The notes under the pieces were generated by a model that saw only the letters and a list, made by a program, of their open reading frames with translations, was not told where the DNA came from and did not search any database. The position numbers and the translations under genes are program-made. From NCBI GenBank assembly GCA_963854835.1, contig OY978529.1, positions 8,434,501 to 8,498,500 on the forward strand: DNA of 64,000 nucleotides, in the 5' to 3' direction. How positions within the stretch are numbered: position 1 is the first letter of the stretch; each line of letters begins with the position of its first letter. This DNA is from Megamerina dolium (taxonomy: Eukaryota > Arthropoda > Insecta > Diptera > Megamerinidae). Below, piece after piece: positions 11,013-21,127 of the stretch.

Positions 11013-11251
11013 TCAATCAAATATACTTACATGAAATTTATAAATCTTCAGAGACGTAAAATAAAATCTGTCCCTAATCTCTTAGAGCGCTTCTTTTCTC
11101 AACGAAATCCTATACTATGCGAGGGCTATGAAAAAATATGTTCTTCTTAAAAGCAGTTGGCGTTTTCATCAAGTATTGGGTTCTTTTCTAAACAATGTTG
11201 CCCTCTTAGCGGTCAAAAGTGTATCATTTTTACACTTTATTAAATGACTGA

Positions 11252-11500
11252 GTGACTGTAGCTCAGCGGTTAATGTGTTGGCCTTCTGCTCTTGTAGGTC
11301 GTGGGTTTAATCCCTAGCTAAAGCATAATACAAATTTAATATCGAAAAGATTTTTCTTTCGAACGGCACCCATCTGTCGTCAAACAAACGGCAATTCTTC
11401 TTCTTCTACAGGAACTCTGTGACAAAGCTCAGAAAAAGTGATGTCACAAGAATTCTGCCGTTCGGAACCGGCTAAAATAAGTAGGTCCCCTCTAATACTT
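11252..11500 (+). repeat. tRNA-headed SINE, copy 2
   Basis: Head with A box TAGCTCAGCGG and a mutated B box (GGTTTAATCCC), followed by the shared body words TTTTTCTTTCGAACGG, AACTCTGTGACAAAGCTCAG, AAAAAGTGATGTCACAAG and GGAACCGGCTAAAATAAG. The 3' tail past TAGGTCCCCTCTAATAC is missing, so the copy is 3' truncated. Confidence 0.85.
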
Positions 11501-12242
11501 TTTTTTAAAGTGTCGCCTTGCTAATTCTTTCTAGCATTTCATTTTGTTCGTTTCTTCCATAAGAAATGTAACATTTTTATAGGGTAGCGGGCATTACTAA
11601 CGATAGAGAAATGGGCTTCCTTAGCAGTTCCAAAAACCCGTTGAGGTTAAGCAACCATCAAGACCGACTTTTGCACTATGGGCATGTTATTCGCGTATGG
11701 AGCTATTAAATAGTAGATCCACACTGTTTGTTCATCTAACAGCTAAAAATTCTTAGACGCCATATCATCCCTGAAGAAAAAGTTTGTTACGCCACTGCTC
11801 ACTATTACTCAATTACGTCGAGTGTAATAAGCGATAAGACGACTGAAGTATTTGCTATGCAATTCATAACGAAAAATTATAATAATAACAGATTGAAATG
11901 GCAACTCAAAAACGAAGACAAATATACTGACTATTTGAGTATAATGCCTCCGTCTTATCTTATCAGTGAACAAAAAAAAAAAAAACACAAACAAAGAAAT
12001 AAAAAATAATAACCAAATCAAAACGAAATGAAAAACGAAAATTTTATTTTATAAGATCGTGAACTGAATTAATTTAAAATTCATCAAAACATTTTTTGCT
12101 GTGATCGCATGTGAAGGGGTGGTCTTCTTCCTTCTGACCATATACTATTTGTGTCGATCGGATTAAAACTTACTCTAGAAAACAAACTTTTTTTCTATCG
12201 AGTGGTGTAATTGAATTAAATTGAATTGAAATAATTGTTTGT
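11501..12242. other. No feature recognised
   Basis: AT-rich DNA. A poly-A run (about 11971-11985) and short open frames are present, with no domain, terminal repeat or splice pattern that I can support. Confidence 0.6.
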
Positions 12243-12530
12243 TTATGAAGTATGTTTTTTACCCGCTAGTGAATTTTTTACCTCAGGAGCCAGATTAACT
12301 GGCAGACTACTCGGCCTGGCCTTGGTCAGGCTTCGCCTCAAACACTTTCCGCTGAGTTTCCCAACATCAGCTTCAGTCATCAAAAGTTCGACAAGATTAA
12401 TTCTATCTTTCATTAAAAAGGTAGAGGAGATTCTAGTGTCGTAGACGGACTTGAGTACAAAAGATCTCGTTGGTCGCACTGCTCCTAAGACTTGTGGTTG
12501 GTCCTCAGAGGTATCAGCCGTATGGTTCAT
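12243..12530 (-). other. Unidentified 95-codon open frame
   Basis: A minus-strand open frame with ordinary amino-acid composition (segment RINLVELLMTEADVGKLSG) in a region less AT-rich than its surroundings. I do not recognise it. It directly abuts the 5' side of a decayed mariner, so it may be part of another transposon or a chimeric junction. No function is proposed. Confidence 0.25.
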
Positions 12531-12534
12531 ATCC

Positions 12535-13365
12535 TCTCATTCCACAACAAACCGTTTGGAACCATTTAAATAAGGCTGGATACAAAAAGAAGCTCGATGT
12601 ATGGGTGCCACACGACTTAACGCAAAAAAAACCTCATGGACCGAATTTCCATCTGCGAATCCCTGCTGAATTGCAACAAAATCGATCCATTTCTGAAGCG
12701 GATGGGAACTGGTGATGAGTAGTGGGTCACTTACGACAACGTCAAGCGAAAACGGTCGTGGTCGAATCGCGGTGAGCCGGCGCAAACGGTGGCCAAGCCA
12801 GGATTGACGGTCAGGAAGGTTTTGCTATGTGTTTGGTGGGATTGGCAGGGAATCATCTACTATGAGCTACTCCCCTATGGCCACACTCTTAATTCGGACC
12901 TGTACTTTCAACAATTGGACCGTCTGAAGAAAGAAATCGCCCAGAAGCGGCCAGCTTTCGAAAATAGGAGAGGAATTGTGTTCCATCAGGACAACGTCAG
13001 GACACACACATCGATAGAGACTCGCCAGAAGCTCCGGGAGATTGGTTGGGAGGTTCTTATGCATCCATCTTATAGTCCGGACCTGGCACCAAGTGATTAC
13101 TACCTGTTCCTGTCTATGGTGAATGGTTTTGCTGGTGAAAAATTCACCTCAAGAGAAGCTTGTGAAAATCGACTGTCTCAGTTTTTTGACAATAGGGACG
13201 AGGGTTTCTATGAGTGTGGCATTATGAAATTATCTTCAAAATGGCAAGAAGTTATCGAACAAAACGGTGCATATTTGACCTAAATTCGATCATTCTAACT
13301 ATGCTAAATAAAACCTTCAATTTAATGCAAAAATAATGGATTGGATTTTTTACTAGACCTTATAT
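12535..13365 (+). pseudogene. Mariner (DD34D) transposase, 5' truncated and frameshifted
   Basis: The first piece (12540-12715) encodes TVWNHLNKAGYKKKLDVWV and LTQKKPHGP. The frame then breaks near 12640-12715, and the open segment 12789-13283 carries the catalytic core: GIVFHQDNVRTHTS (second Asp) and SPDLAPSDYYLF (third Asp), ending EQNGAYLT as in many mariners. The N-terminal DNA-binding region is absent. The 3' end may be the TTACTAGACCTTATATAT tip at 13348-13365; no matching left tip is visible. Inactive. Confidence 0.85.
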
Positions 13366-13500
13366 ATATGTATATTTATAAATATTCGTATAACAATTAT
13401 AATTAATAATAATTAAAAATAAATCGAAACCATCAAGACCATTATCAACTCTGTTGCTTATTAAAAGCAATCTTTTATGTTATGTAAGACATATCTTAGT

Positions 13501-13761
13501 ACCGATTTAGACACAAAGGCATTTGCATGAGAAACATTTTCAAATCTCTTTTGATGTTTCGTTCGTGTTTACACAGGCCTAAATATTTTTCCACTACATG
13601 TCAACTTGTTTGTATGTTTTCTTAATGTTTGACCTTACGAATGACAAGCACAAAGCGTGACGCATGTATGTGAAACAAAAACCACTCTCTCTTGCCAGTG
13701 CATCCAGGTCGCTTCCATACAAAATGTGCTTCATGCAAATAATTTTGTGTCTAAATCGGGA
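13501..13761. mobile_element. MITE with about 30-bp terminal inverted repeats
   Basis: Left end CCGATTTAGACACAAA...ATTTGCATGA (13502-13530) is the inverse of TTCATGCAAAT...TTTGTGTCTAAATCGG (13730-13760). About 260 bp with no coding capacity. The family is unknown; flanks do not give an unambiguous target duplication. Confidence 0.75.
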
Positions 13762-13952
13762 TTTATTAGATTTTGAAACATCTGATATAAAAGGTACACA
13801 GAAAAAATACACATACATATATTTATATACCCGGTTGTTTATTTGGTAACACAAAACGATGCAACCATTACATTCCTAGAAGTTGCCGCTATTACTACCA
13901 TGTATTTAGCATTTACAAGAATATATGAAACTCATATTGAAAGTTGTACGTA

Positions 13953-15603
13953 CAGTGGCTCACAGCTTATTTCGTACAGTGTATATATTTTTATGTACAT
14001 GGCTGTAACATCGAAACTAAAAAACTTATCAATAAGTTTTGAATGTAGATGTCTATGTATGTGTTTAGTAAACCTAATAAGAAAACGGGGAACCCCAAAA
14101 ATTGTTCTTTTTGTCATGCAAGAGAGAAAAACTATTGATCAGCTGATTTTCAGCTCACATCTTATTTCGTACACAAACTTCAATGTAAGTAAGTTTCATT
14201 CTGCCGCGCAGTTACAAAGTTTTTTTGAATTGTATGAGTTTTTGGACCTTTTTAACTATTATAACAATTTTTATTATTATTATTTTAAATAGTTAAAGTG
14301 CTGTAAATTAAACATTTAGCGTTATGGGTCGTCGTACAACGATGGAACAGCGTAAACTGGTAATTAACCATTTTAGGAAAGGTCAGAGTGTGCGAAAAAT
14401 TGCTGAAATGACAAATTTAAGTGCCTCAACTGTCCAATACATCATTCAACGCTTCGTTCGCGAAAATCGGTTGGAGAACAAGGGCAGAGAAGCACCTAAT
14501 AAGATTTTCAACGCTTCTGACGAGCGTTATATTGTACGAAAAATTAAGAAAAATCCAAAGTTATCCGCTCCGAAGTTGGCTGCAGAGGTTCAGCGTGAAA
14601 TAGGAAAATCATCCAGTGCTGAAACTGTCCGACGTGTGCTGCGCAATCATGACTTGAACGGTCGAGTAGCCCAAAAGAAACCATTCATTTCGAAAATGAA
14701 TATACAACGCCGACTTGACTTCGCCAAAGAGCATATTATTAATACTCCTGCGTTCTGGAATACCGTTATTTTCGCGGATGAGTCTAAGTTTAATATTTTT
14801 GGCTCGGACGGAATGTCATATGTTTGGCGTAAAGCGAATACCGAGCTAAACAAGGAGAACCTTAAGCCCACAGTGAAGCATGGTGGCGGTAGCGTGATGG
14901 TTTGGGCCTGTATGTCAGCAGCCGGAGTAGGTGAATTGGTTTTTATTGAGGAAACAATGGACAAAATGAAGTACCTCGAGATTCTGAAAAACAATTTACT
15001 TCAAAGTGCAGACAAACTGGGTTTGCGGGAAGAATTTCGATACTACCAAGATAATGACCCAAAACATAAATCTGGGATTGTGCAATCTTGGCTTATTTGG
15101 TACTGCCCACACTTGATGTCTCCACCACCACAGTCACCTGACATGAATGTGATTGAAAATCTTTGGTCTATTTTGGACAATAAAATAAAAACACACAAGA
15201 TTTCTAATAAGCAAGACCTAAAGAAGGTACTGATGGAAGAATGGAAAAAAATCACACCAGACATCACTCAAAAATTGGTGGATTCAATGCCAAATAGACT
15301 CCAGGCTGTCATTAACGCTAAGGGATGTCAACTAAATATTAAAATCAACTTACTTTGTTTTTAGTTTGAACTTAAAGAGACTGTACGAAATAAGCTGTGA
15401 CATGAATTTTCCTATTTTTTTCTTATTTTATTTTTTTATAGTGTCAAACACTAAAATTTTGAAAAAGTAAATTTTGGAAAATAATAAACAAACCTTCCTT
15501 TCTAAAATGGCATTTATATTTTGTTCAAATTTTTGCTATATTAGGAATTACGACTGCAGCAATTTTTAAACTGTCACTGTACGAAATAAGCTGGGAGCCA
15601 CTG
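13953..15603 (+). mobile_element. Tc1-like transposon, copy 2 (intact)
   Basis: 1651 bp between TA dinucleotides at 13951-13952 and 15604-15605; removing it leaves an ordinary single TA site (ACG-TA-TGCAC). Same four-site IR/DR layout as copy 1, in the opposite orientation. It encodes a complete transposase. Being intact and nearly identical to a copy 7 kb away, it is a recent insertion. Confidence 0.95.
14324..15364 (+). CDS. Tc1-like DD34E transposase, complete
   Basis: 346 residues with the same domains as the copy at 6402-7442: paired-like N-terminal DNA-binding region, second helical region, glycine-rich KHGGGSVMVW, and catalytic D152, D243 and E278 with DD34E spacing. Differences from copy 1 are few (Q117, Y260, K289). 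The ATG lies in AGCGTTATGGG, about 370 bp inside the left tip, and the stop is about 240 bp inside the right tip, so both long inverted-repeat regions are non-coding. No frame damage is visible. Confidence 0.95.
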   Translation: MGRRTTMEQRKLVINHFRKGQSVRKIAEMTNLSASTVQYIIQRFVRENRLENKGREAPNKIFNASDERYIVRKIKKNPKLSAPKLAAEVQREIGKSSSAETVRRVLRNHDLNGRVAQKKPFISKMNIQRRLDFAKEHIINTPAFWNTVIFADESKFNIFGSDGMSYVWRKANTELNKENLKPTVKHGGGSVMVWACMSAAGVGELVFIEETMDKMKYLEILKNNLLQSADKLGLREEFRYYQDNDPKHKSGIVQSWLIWYCPHLMSPPPQSPDMNVIENLWSILDNKIKTHKISNKQDLKKVLMEEWKKITPDITQKLVDSMPNRLQAVINAKGCQLNIKINLLCF

Positions 15604-15605
15604 TA

Positions 15606-16017
15606 TGCACACATTATCATCGATTTGAAATATCAACAAAGATTTATTAAATAATCGCATATAAAGAAAAACAGAGTAAGAAAGAGGCAGAGAGATAGGG
15701 TACAATATGAAATAGCACGTACACAATGACTACACTTCTAAAATACAATACCCACATATTTCAGAAACAACAACAATCAAACTATTCATTAGCTTATGAA
15801 TTAGTTAATGATTTACTTTTCATTCAACTGAAGAATGGAATATAATTAGTGCCGTATTACGAGTGAGGTGTTGAAAGGTATGCATTTCAACAATTGGCTC
15901 ATTATACATATACAATAGAAAATACAATATTTAAACCGAAGCCAATACCGATATTTACCTGTAGAATTTTTTAATCATTGGTGTAAATATTAATAATAAT
16001 ATACTAACGGAAATTGT
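15606..16017. other. No feature recognised
   Basis: AT-rich DNA between a Tc1-like element and a SINE; nothing supported. Confidence 0.6.
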
Positions 16018-16360
16018 GGGTGCCGCAGCTCATAACATAGGTTAGTGTGTTGGCTTTCTGATCTGTAGGTCGGTCATGGGTTCAATCCCCGGCTGAAGCA
16101 TAACAAATTTTCATATCGAAAACATTTTTCTTTCGAACGGTACCCACCTGTAGGCAAGCAATTGGCAATTCTTCCGGCAATATGCCATGGAAAAGCTCAG
16201 AAAAAGTGATGTCGCAAGAGTTCTGTCATTCGGAACCGGCTGAAATCAATAGGTCCCTTCTAAAACTGTCCAAAATTTAACACGCATAACAATAATGAAA
16301 GAGAAGCTCGGCCAAAGAGGCCTTCGGGGTTTATATGTGCCACATATTTATTAATTTTTT
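16018..16360 (+). repeat. tRNA-headed SINE, copy 3 (near full length)
   Basis: Begins GGGTGCCGCAGCTC and has a B box GGGTTCAATCCCC, followed by the whole body: TTCTTTCGAACGGTACCC, GGCAAGCAATTGGCAATTC, AAAAAGTGATGTCGCAAG, TCGGAACCGGCT, AGAGAAGCTCGGCCAAAG and the 3' end GTGCCACATATTTATT. About 340 bp. The A-box region carries a small insertion. Confidence 0.9.
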
Positions 16361-16707
16361 AAGAAAATGCGAAGGAAAATGGTCGATGATGTCGTAAACT
16401 GTGCTTTCCAAATACCAACGTGAAGCATATGACTCATAATAATATTTGGTGACAAAATTTTAGGAATTCCAGCAATTTTTCTACTATATTTCTTTTGAGA
16501 AAACTTTTTTCATACGCTCCTGGATATTATTTCAAATTTGTGCTCCAAATTCATATTTACGCTTTTTAATAAAATACGCACAGTCACTTATTTTGTCCCC
16601 ATTGTAATGTTGGGAGCAACTCTTAAAATGAGACAAATATTATTTGGTGCCTACATTTCTGATATAAAAAAAAAAAAAAACTGAAACGAATCAAAATTAT
16701 AAAAATT
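16361..16707. other. No feature recognised
   Basis: AT-rich DNA ending in a poly-A run at 16666-16680; no coding or repeat structure supported. Confidence 0.55.
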
Positions 16708-16709
16708 TA

Positions 16710-17138
16710 CATTCTGTCAAATAAGTACCCGGAAACCGGAAATTCTCATTTTTAATTTTCCCTCTGAGAATATTTCAAAAAAATTTTTTGTGTGCGTTGC
16801 GATTTTTACTATGGATAAAAATATCGAACAAAGAGTTTGTGTGAAATTTTTGTGTGTTTCAAACGAAATTTCTTGTGCCAAAACGTTGGAAATGTTGAAA
16901 AAAACATTTGGTGATTCAACCAAAATTTCGATATTTTTATCCATAGTAAAAATCGCAACGCACACAAAAGGTTGACTTGTTCCTAATGACGCCGTAACCA
17001 AACTAAATGACACATAGCAATAAAAATTCACAGAATAGTGGCTGACAGTTGTGCCAACCTGGGAAAAAAAAATTTTTTGAAATATTCTCAGAGGGAAAAT
17101 TAAAAATGAGAACTTCCGGGTACTTATTTGACAGAATG
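16710..17138. mobile_element. Palindromic mariner derivative (two 5' ends)
   Basis: 429 bp flanked by TA. Both ends carry the same mariner 5' terminus: tip CATTCTGTCAAATAAGTACC, then TTTTAATTTTCCCTCTGAGA. The left arm continues into the transposase start (MDKNIEQRVCVKF, then EISCAKTLEMLKKTFGDST). After about 120 bp it meets an inverted copy of the start-codon region (AATTTCGATATTTTTATCC and onward, 16923-16968). The usual 3' terminus is therefore replaced by an inverted 5' terminus. It can be mobilised only by a transposase supplied elsewhere. Confidence 0.85.
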
Positions 17139-17140
17139 TA

Positions 17141-17760
17141 TGTCGTAATATTTTGTTTGTTGCTTCAACAACAGATAAGTATATACTGAAAATACAGGCT
17201 TCAACTAAGACTTAAAAGATTTCTTCTCAATGGCATTGGACAGGTAATGCGATAAGATGATGTTTATGTTGTTTTGTTTTATTGTTTTAATCAAGCAACG
17301 ATTAAATTGTATTGCAATAATGGTAGTACGATAAGCGATCATTTATTCAAAATAGCTGCAAATGTAATCGGCAAAATAATTGCAAATATACAAATATTTC
17401 GTTTGTAGAAAAGACGTACTCCAACTATCAATCGATGATGCCTTACAGACGTCAACTATCAATCGAGAGTTGACGTCTGTAAAGCATCACTGAAATGGCT
17501 TTGGCAATAACAAGTGCAATAGCAATAAAAGTGAAAGAAACTGTGTATTTTGATAAAATCATAAGTAAGTACATTTCGCAATGTAAAAAATGTCATATTT
17601 AATAGGACGCACAGTGGAGCCTCGAGAGGGAACAAGTGAAATTTTTATTGGTCTTCAGATCTTCTATTTTAATTTTTACATGTAGTTAATACAACTATTG
17701 GAACAGGGATTGAATATCTATGACACCATTGCAGCTCTGTTTTAAGAAATATAAGCCATA
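17141..17760. other. No gene; possible pogo-like tip at 17611
   Basis: Mostly unremarkable AT-rich sequence. At 17405-17485 a short inverted duplication around TCAATCGA..GACGTCAACTATCAATCGA is visible. CAGTGGAGCCTCGAGAGGG near 17611 resembles the right tip of the pogo-like element ending at 31508, but has no partner tip here. Confidence 0.4.
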
Positions 17761-17765
17761 AAAAC

Positions 17766-18590
17766 ACAAAAGTGTCATGCTGTTGGCGTATGCCGACGAT
17801 ATTGACATAATCATCATGAACACGCGAGCAGTCAGTGCAGCATTCTGAGAGTTGGAAAGAGAGTCGCGTCGAATGGGTCTTACGGTGAACGAGGGCAAAA
17901 CCAAGTATCTAGTGTCAACAAACAAAGAGTCCGGGCGTCTTGGACAGCACGTCACTGTTGATAACTACGCTTTTGAAGTAGTAAGACACTTTGTCTATCT
18001 TGGAACCATCATTAACAGCAGTAATGACGTCAGCCTGGAGATATTGCGAAGGATCACTCTTGCAAGCAGATGCTACTTTGGGATAAGTAAGCAATTGAGA
18101 AGTCGTGCCCTCTCTCGAAGGACGAAAACTACACTCTACAAGTCTCTCATCATGCCTGTCCTAACATATGGCACTGAAGCCTGGACAATTTTCACCTCGG
18201 ATGAGCGAATGCTTGGGGGTTTTCGACAGAAAAGTCCTACGCAAGATCTTTGGACCTATTTGCATCAGTGGCGATTACCGAATAAGGTACAACCATGAGC
18301 TATACGAGCTGTATACCGATATTGACATAGTAAAGCGCATCAAAATCCAGCGGCTGCGCTGGCTAGGTCATGTCGAGCGAATGGAAGAACATGTTCCAGC
18401 TAAGAAGGTGTTATATTCGGAACCCGCTGGAGGACGACGCAAAAGAGGAAGACCAAACCTCCGGTGGAAAGACCAAGTACTGGAGAACCTGACGGCGCTT
18501 GGAATTTCTAACTGGCGCCAACTAGCGAATGAATGCTAGATTCGGCTTAAACCGATTTTCGGTTGAAATGGCCGCATGAATAAGTAAGTA
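17766..18590 (+). pseudogene. RTE-like LINE, 5'-truncated copy
   Basis: Starts within the reverse transcriptase at the catalytic YADD motif (LLAYADDIDII), with an in-frame stop shortly after (SAAF*ELERES). It then runs through the C-terminal domain: RRMGLTVNEGKTKYLVSTN, RTKTTLYKSLIMPVLTYG, and after a frameshift near 18215, RLRWLGHVERMEEH. It ends in the family's TAAG-type tail (near 18583-18590). Matching sequence is in the longest copy at about 52738-53570. It is dead on arrival, as usual for target-primed insertions that stop early. Confidence 0.85.
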
Positions 18591-18664
18591 ATCTATCAAA
18601 ATATTAGTATGATGTTATAAGAAAATCGAAATCTTCAACATTCTTGCATCCTACAAAAATGTCA

Positions 18665-18815
18665 TTTTTTTGTTCTCCTTTAAACTCCTAATTGGAGCAT
18701 AGGGCCTCTCCACAAGGCTTCGCCATCGCACACGGTTTTGGGCAGTTGATCTAGCGCCTTCCCATGTGATGCCGGCAGCAGCTAGCTCACCCAGTATTGA
18801 TTGTCTCCAAAAATG
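18665..18815 (-). pseudogene. C-terminal fragment of a LINE-encoded protein
   Basis: Minus-strand translation gives ILGELAAAGITWEGARSTAQ then NRVRWRSLVERPYAP, a C-terminal pattern familiar from RTE-type retrotransposon proteins (W..A...A..R..WR..V). It is oriented opposite to the neighbouring RTE-like copy and is not the same family. Only about 50 codons remain. Confidence 0.5.
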
Positions 18816-19264
18816 TCATAGCTGCCAAAAAAGAATGTTATTCACCACAATTATTATAATCTTATGGACGTAATTTCGGAGTGATACTCATCGGTGCGCT
18901 TTTCATTAAATTTTTGACGCTATTTTGAGGTTAATTTTGTATAGGAGGTATGCTCTAAATTTAACCAATCACGGCTATTTTTCGTTTTTTTTTTCTTGAT
19001 TTGTGTCCATAAAGTTTACATAGCCCTACGCCAACTCCTTTTGATTTTTTCCAAAAACTGTATAAGGCGGCACCACTGTACGACGGCCATTCACTATTTC
19101 ATATAATTAAGGAAAGTGCGAGTAGTATGTAGATAAATTCGTATGCCCATTAGGGTAGAGTCATTTTGTATGAAGTTTTATTTTTTATATTTTTATAACG
19201 GAATAGAAATGAAAATGTATTATTCATATGAATTCATATGACTTAATAAACGCTATATTTATTT
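18816..19264. other. No feature recognised
   Basis: AT-rich intergenic or intronic DNA with no supported feature. Confidence 0.5.
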
Positions 19265-19614
19265 TGTGAGCGTTTAATTCTGCTTGAATCAACGCTGTTT
19301 GATCACTGGATTCTGTCAATAATAAGTGCAGCACCTATTTTGTACTACGTGCGATAACAATTTATTTAATCAACCATTTACAATCATGAGATGTTGCCTC
19401 GATCACTTGATGGTGTTATGTTGCCTCTTTCACTTTCGGAATTGAATTCATTTGTCAACAACTGGCCCTGTTTCTACTCTGTGGCAACACTCCAGAATCT
19501 TCATTTATCGTGCTCGAGTTTCTTCTCTTTCTTTCTCGTTGGCTTATTCTGGTTATCGCCTATTTCTTTTTGTTGACATTCTTTTCGATGCTACCATTAT
19601 TTGTGCCATTCACA
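19265..19614 (+). mobile_element. Solo LTR with 4-bp target duplication
   Basis: 350 bp beginning TGTGAGCG and ending CATTCACA (short inverted TGTGAA/TTCACA ends), flanked on both sides by ATTT (19261-19264 and 19615-19618). Contains a possible promoter region and C/T-rich TTCTCTTTCTTTCTCGTTGG. Two other copies occur at 29725-30064 and 61256-61500. A solo LTR arises when the two LTRs of an element recombine. A 4-bp duplication is typical of many Gypsy-type elements, but no internal region is here to confirm the family. Orientation is assumed from TG..CA only. Confidence 0.8.
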
Positions 19615-19624
19615 ATTTGGTCCC

Positions 19625-19689
19625 GATTGAAGACGGTTAAGGCTTGTCGCACAGGGGTCTAAGTTTAGATTCCTTAACCGTCTCCAATC
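19625..19689. repeat. Hairpin-forming inverted repeat
   Basis: Arms 19625-19642 (GATTGAAGACGGTTAAGG) and 19672-19689 pair at 17 of 18 positions around a 29-nt loop. It lies just right of the solo LTR. It may be a miniature foldback element or a remnant end; no function is known. Confidence 0.6.
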
Positions 19690-19739
19690 AGGATCAAATT
19701 TTATATGAGATATATAATTATTTCATTTATTTGATCAAA

Positions 19740-20730
19740 ATATGGTGATTTTGGAAACACAAAAAATTGAACTAGTTGGCAAAAACCAAGCAGATATCAA
19801 GAGAAAAATTCGGTCACTCAATGGAAAAAATTGCACAAATTGTGAGTGTTTCATTGAAAGTTCGCACAACTTTGACGAGATACGCTGAAACGAACGAGTT
19901 TTATGATAGAACACACTCTGGTAGACCCAGAAATACAACAAAACATTTCCGATTCAAAATCGTGCCAGATTTATGTGCCGAGATTAGTGGAACCTTATCG
20001 AATTCAATCTCCAACAAAAGGATCGTACATCGGTTGCATCAAGTCGGTTTGTATAGTTGAATTGCTGGCAAAAAACTATTATTACGTCCTATAAATGTTC
20101 AAAAACGACTTAAATGGACAAAAGAACATGTCAATTGGTCGATGAATCAATGGAACCAGGTATTATAGAACGATAAATTTAAATTCGAAGTTTTCGGGAA
20201 CAAACGGCAAACATTCTGCCGTAGAAATCAAGCGAACGATATCAATCTGGATGTGGAGGTGACAGTATGATGATATGGGCTTATTTTGGTATGATCGTGT
20301 AGGTGATTTGGTGAAAATCGATGGAAGGAACAGCATCACAGAATGCTTCAGAATAACGTTATTCCATATGGCGTCGGTTTCATAGGTGAGGGGTTCGTAT
20401 TTGAGCAAGATAATGACCCTGAACACACATAAAAACTTTCCACAAACTACATCAAATCGAAAGAAGACAGCAGCACTCTTCAATTCATGGAGTGGCCACC
20501 TCAAAAGCCGGACTCGAATGCCATTGAATTATTATGGGATGAGCTCGACAGAGAAGTTCGAAAACTGTGTCCAACCAATCTCATTTCAGCAGGCTTGACA
20601 ATCAACTACAATCAAAAAAACTCGAAAAATTGGTGGAAAGAATGCCCACATTTTTTACGGCCATCACCGAATAGAAAAGCAACCATATCGACGAGAAGCG
20701 TCTCATTTGATACATCAACTTTTTAAGTTT
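19740..20730 (+). pseudogene. Decayed Tc1-like (DD34E) transposase
   Basis: A different Tc1-like family from the three intact-type copies. Fragments in changing frames: EKIAQIVSVSLKVRTTLTRY (N-terminal helix-turn-helix), HSGRPRNTTKHF (GRPR-type linker), KRIVHRLHQVGLYS, VQKRLKWTKEHVNW, FKFEVFGNKR, VFEQDNDPEHT (second catalytic Asp), MEWPPQKPDSNAIELLWDEL (catalytic Glu). Several stops and frameshifts. An inactive fossil. Confidence 0.8.
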
Positions 20731-21127
20731 TCACTCCACCTTAATGTCCATATTCAAATAAATAACAATAAACAAATTACAAACATCAGCATAATTCGCA
20801 ATAATGGCCTCCAGCAAATCATCTAGGCTAAATTTGTTGCACTTATTATACGTGAGTTTAAAACAATCGTCAATTCAATTGTCTATCAGTGCAAATTGAA
20901 TCAAATTGAGAATATGTGTATTTGTGTGTGCAGTGTGGTTCCGAAGTCACTGCCATGCATTCGTTGTTCAATATTTCGTGGATAGAGTTAGCGAAATACG
21001 TAGCTACATGGTGGCTGATGAAAGGTGCTACGATACAAGCCTGTGTCAATAAGCCGTTTCAGTTTTTTATTTTATTTTATAGATTGATTTTAAATTTAAC
21101 GAAAATGGAGGATTTGGACAGTGAGAC

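Noticed and set aside
13843..14292. A 149-codon frame reading into the left end of Tc1-like copy 2 (related frames at 7474-7773 and 44131-44424)
   Set aside because: It lies in the inverted-repeat and 5' UTR region of the transposon, has no domain, and is conserved only because the element is young.
17611..17629. A pogo-type element beginning at 17611
   Set aside because: Only one short tip-like match was found, without TA flank or partner tip nearby.
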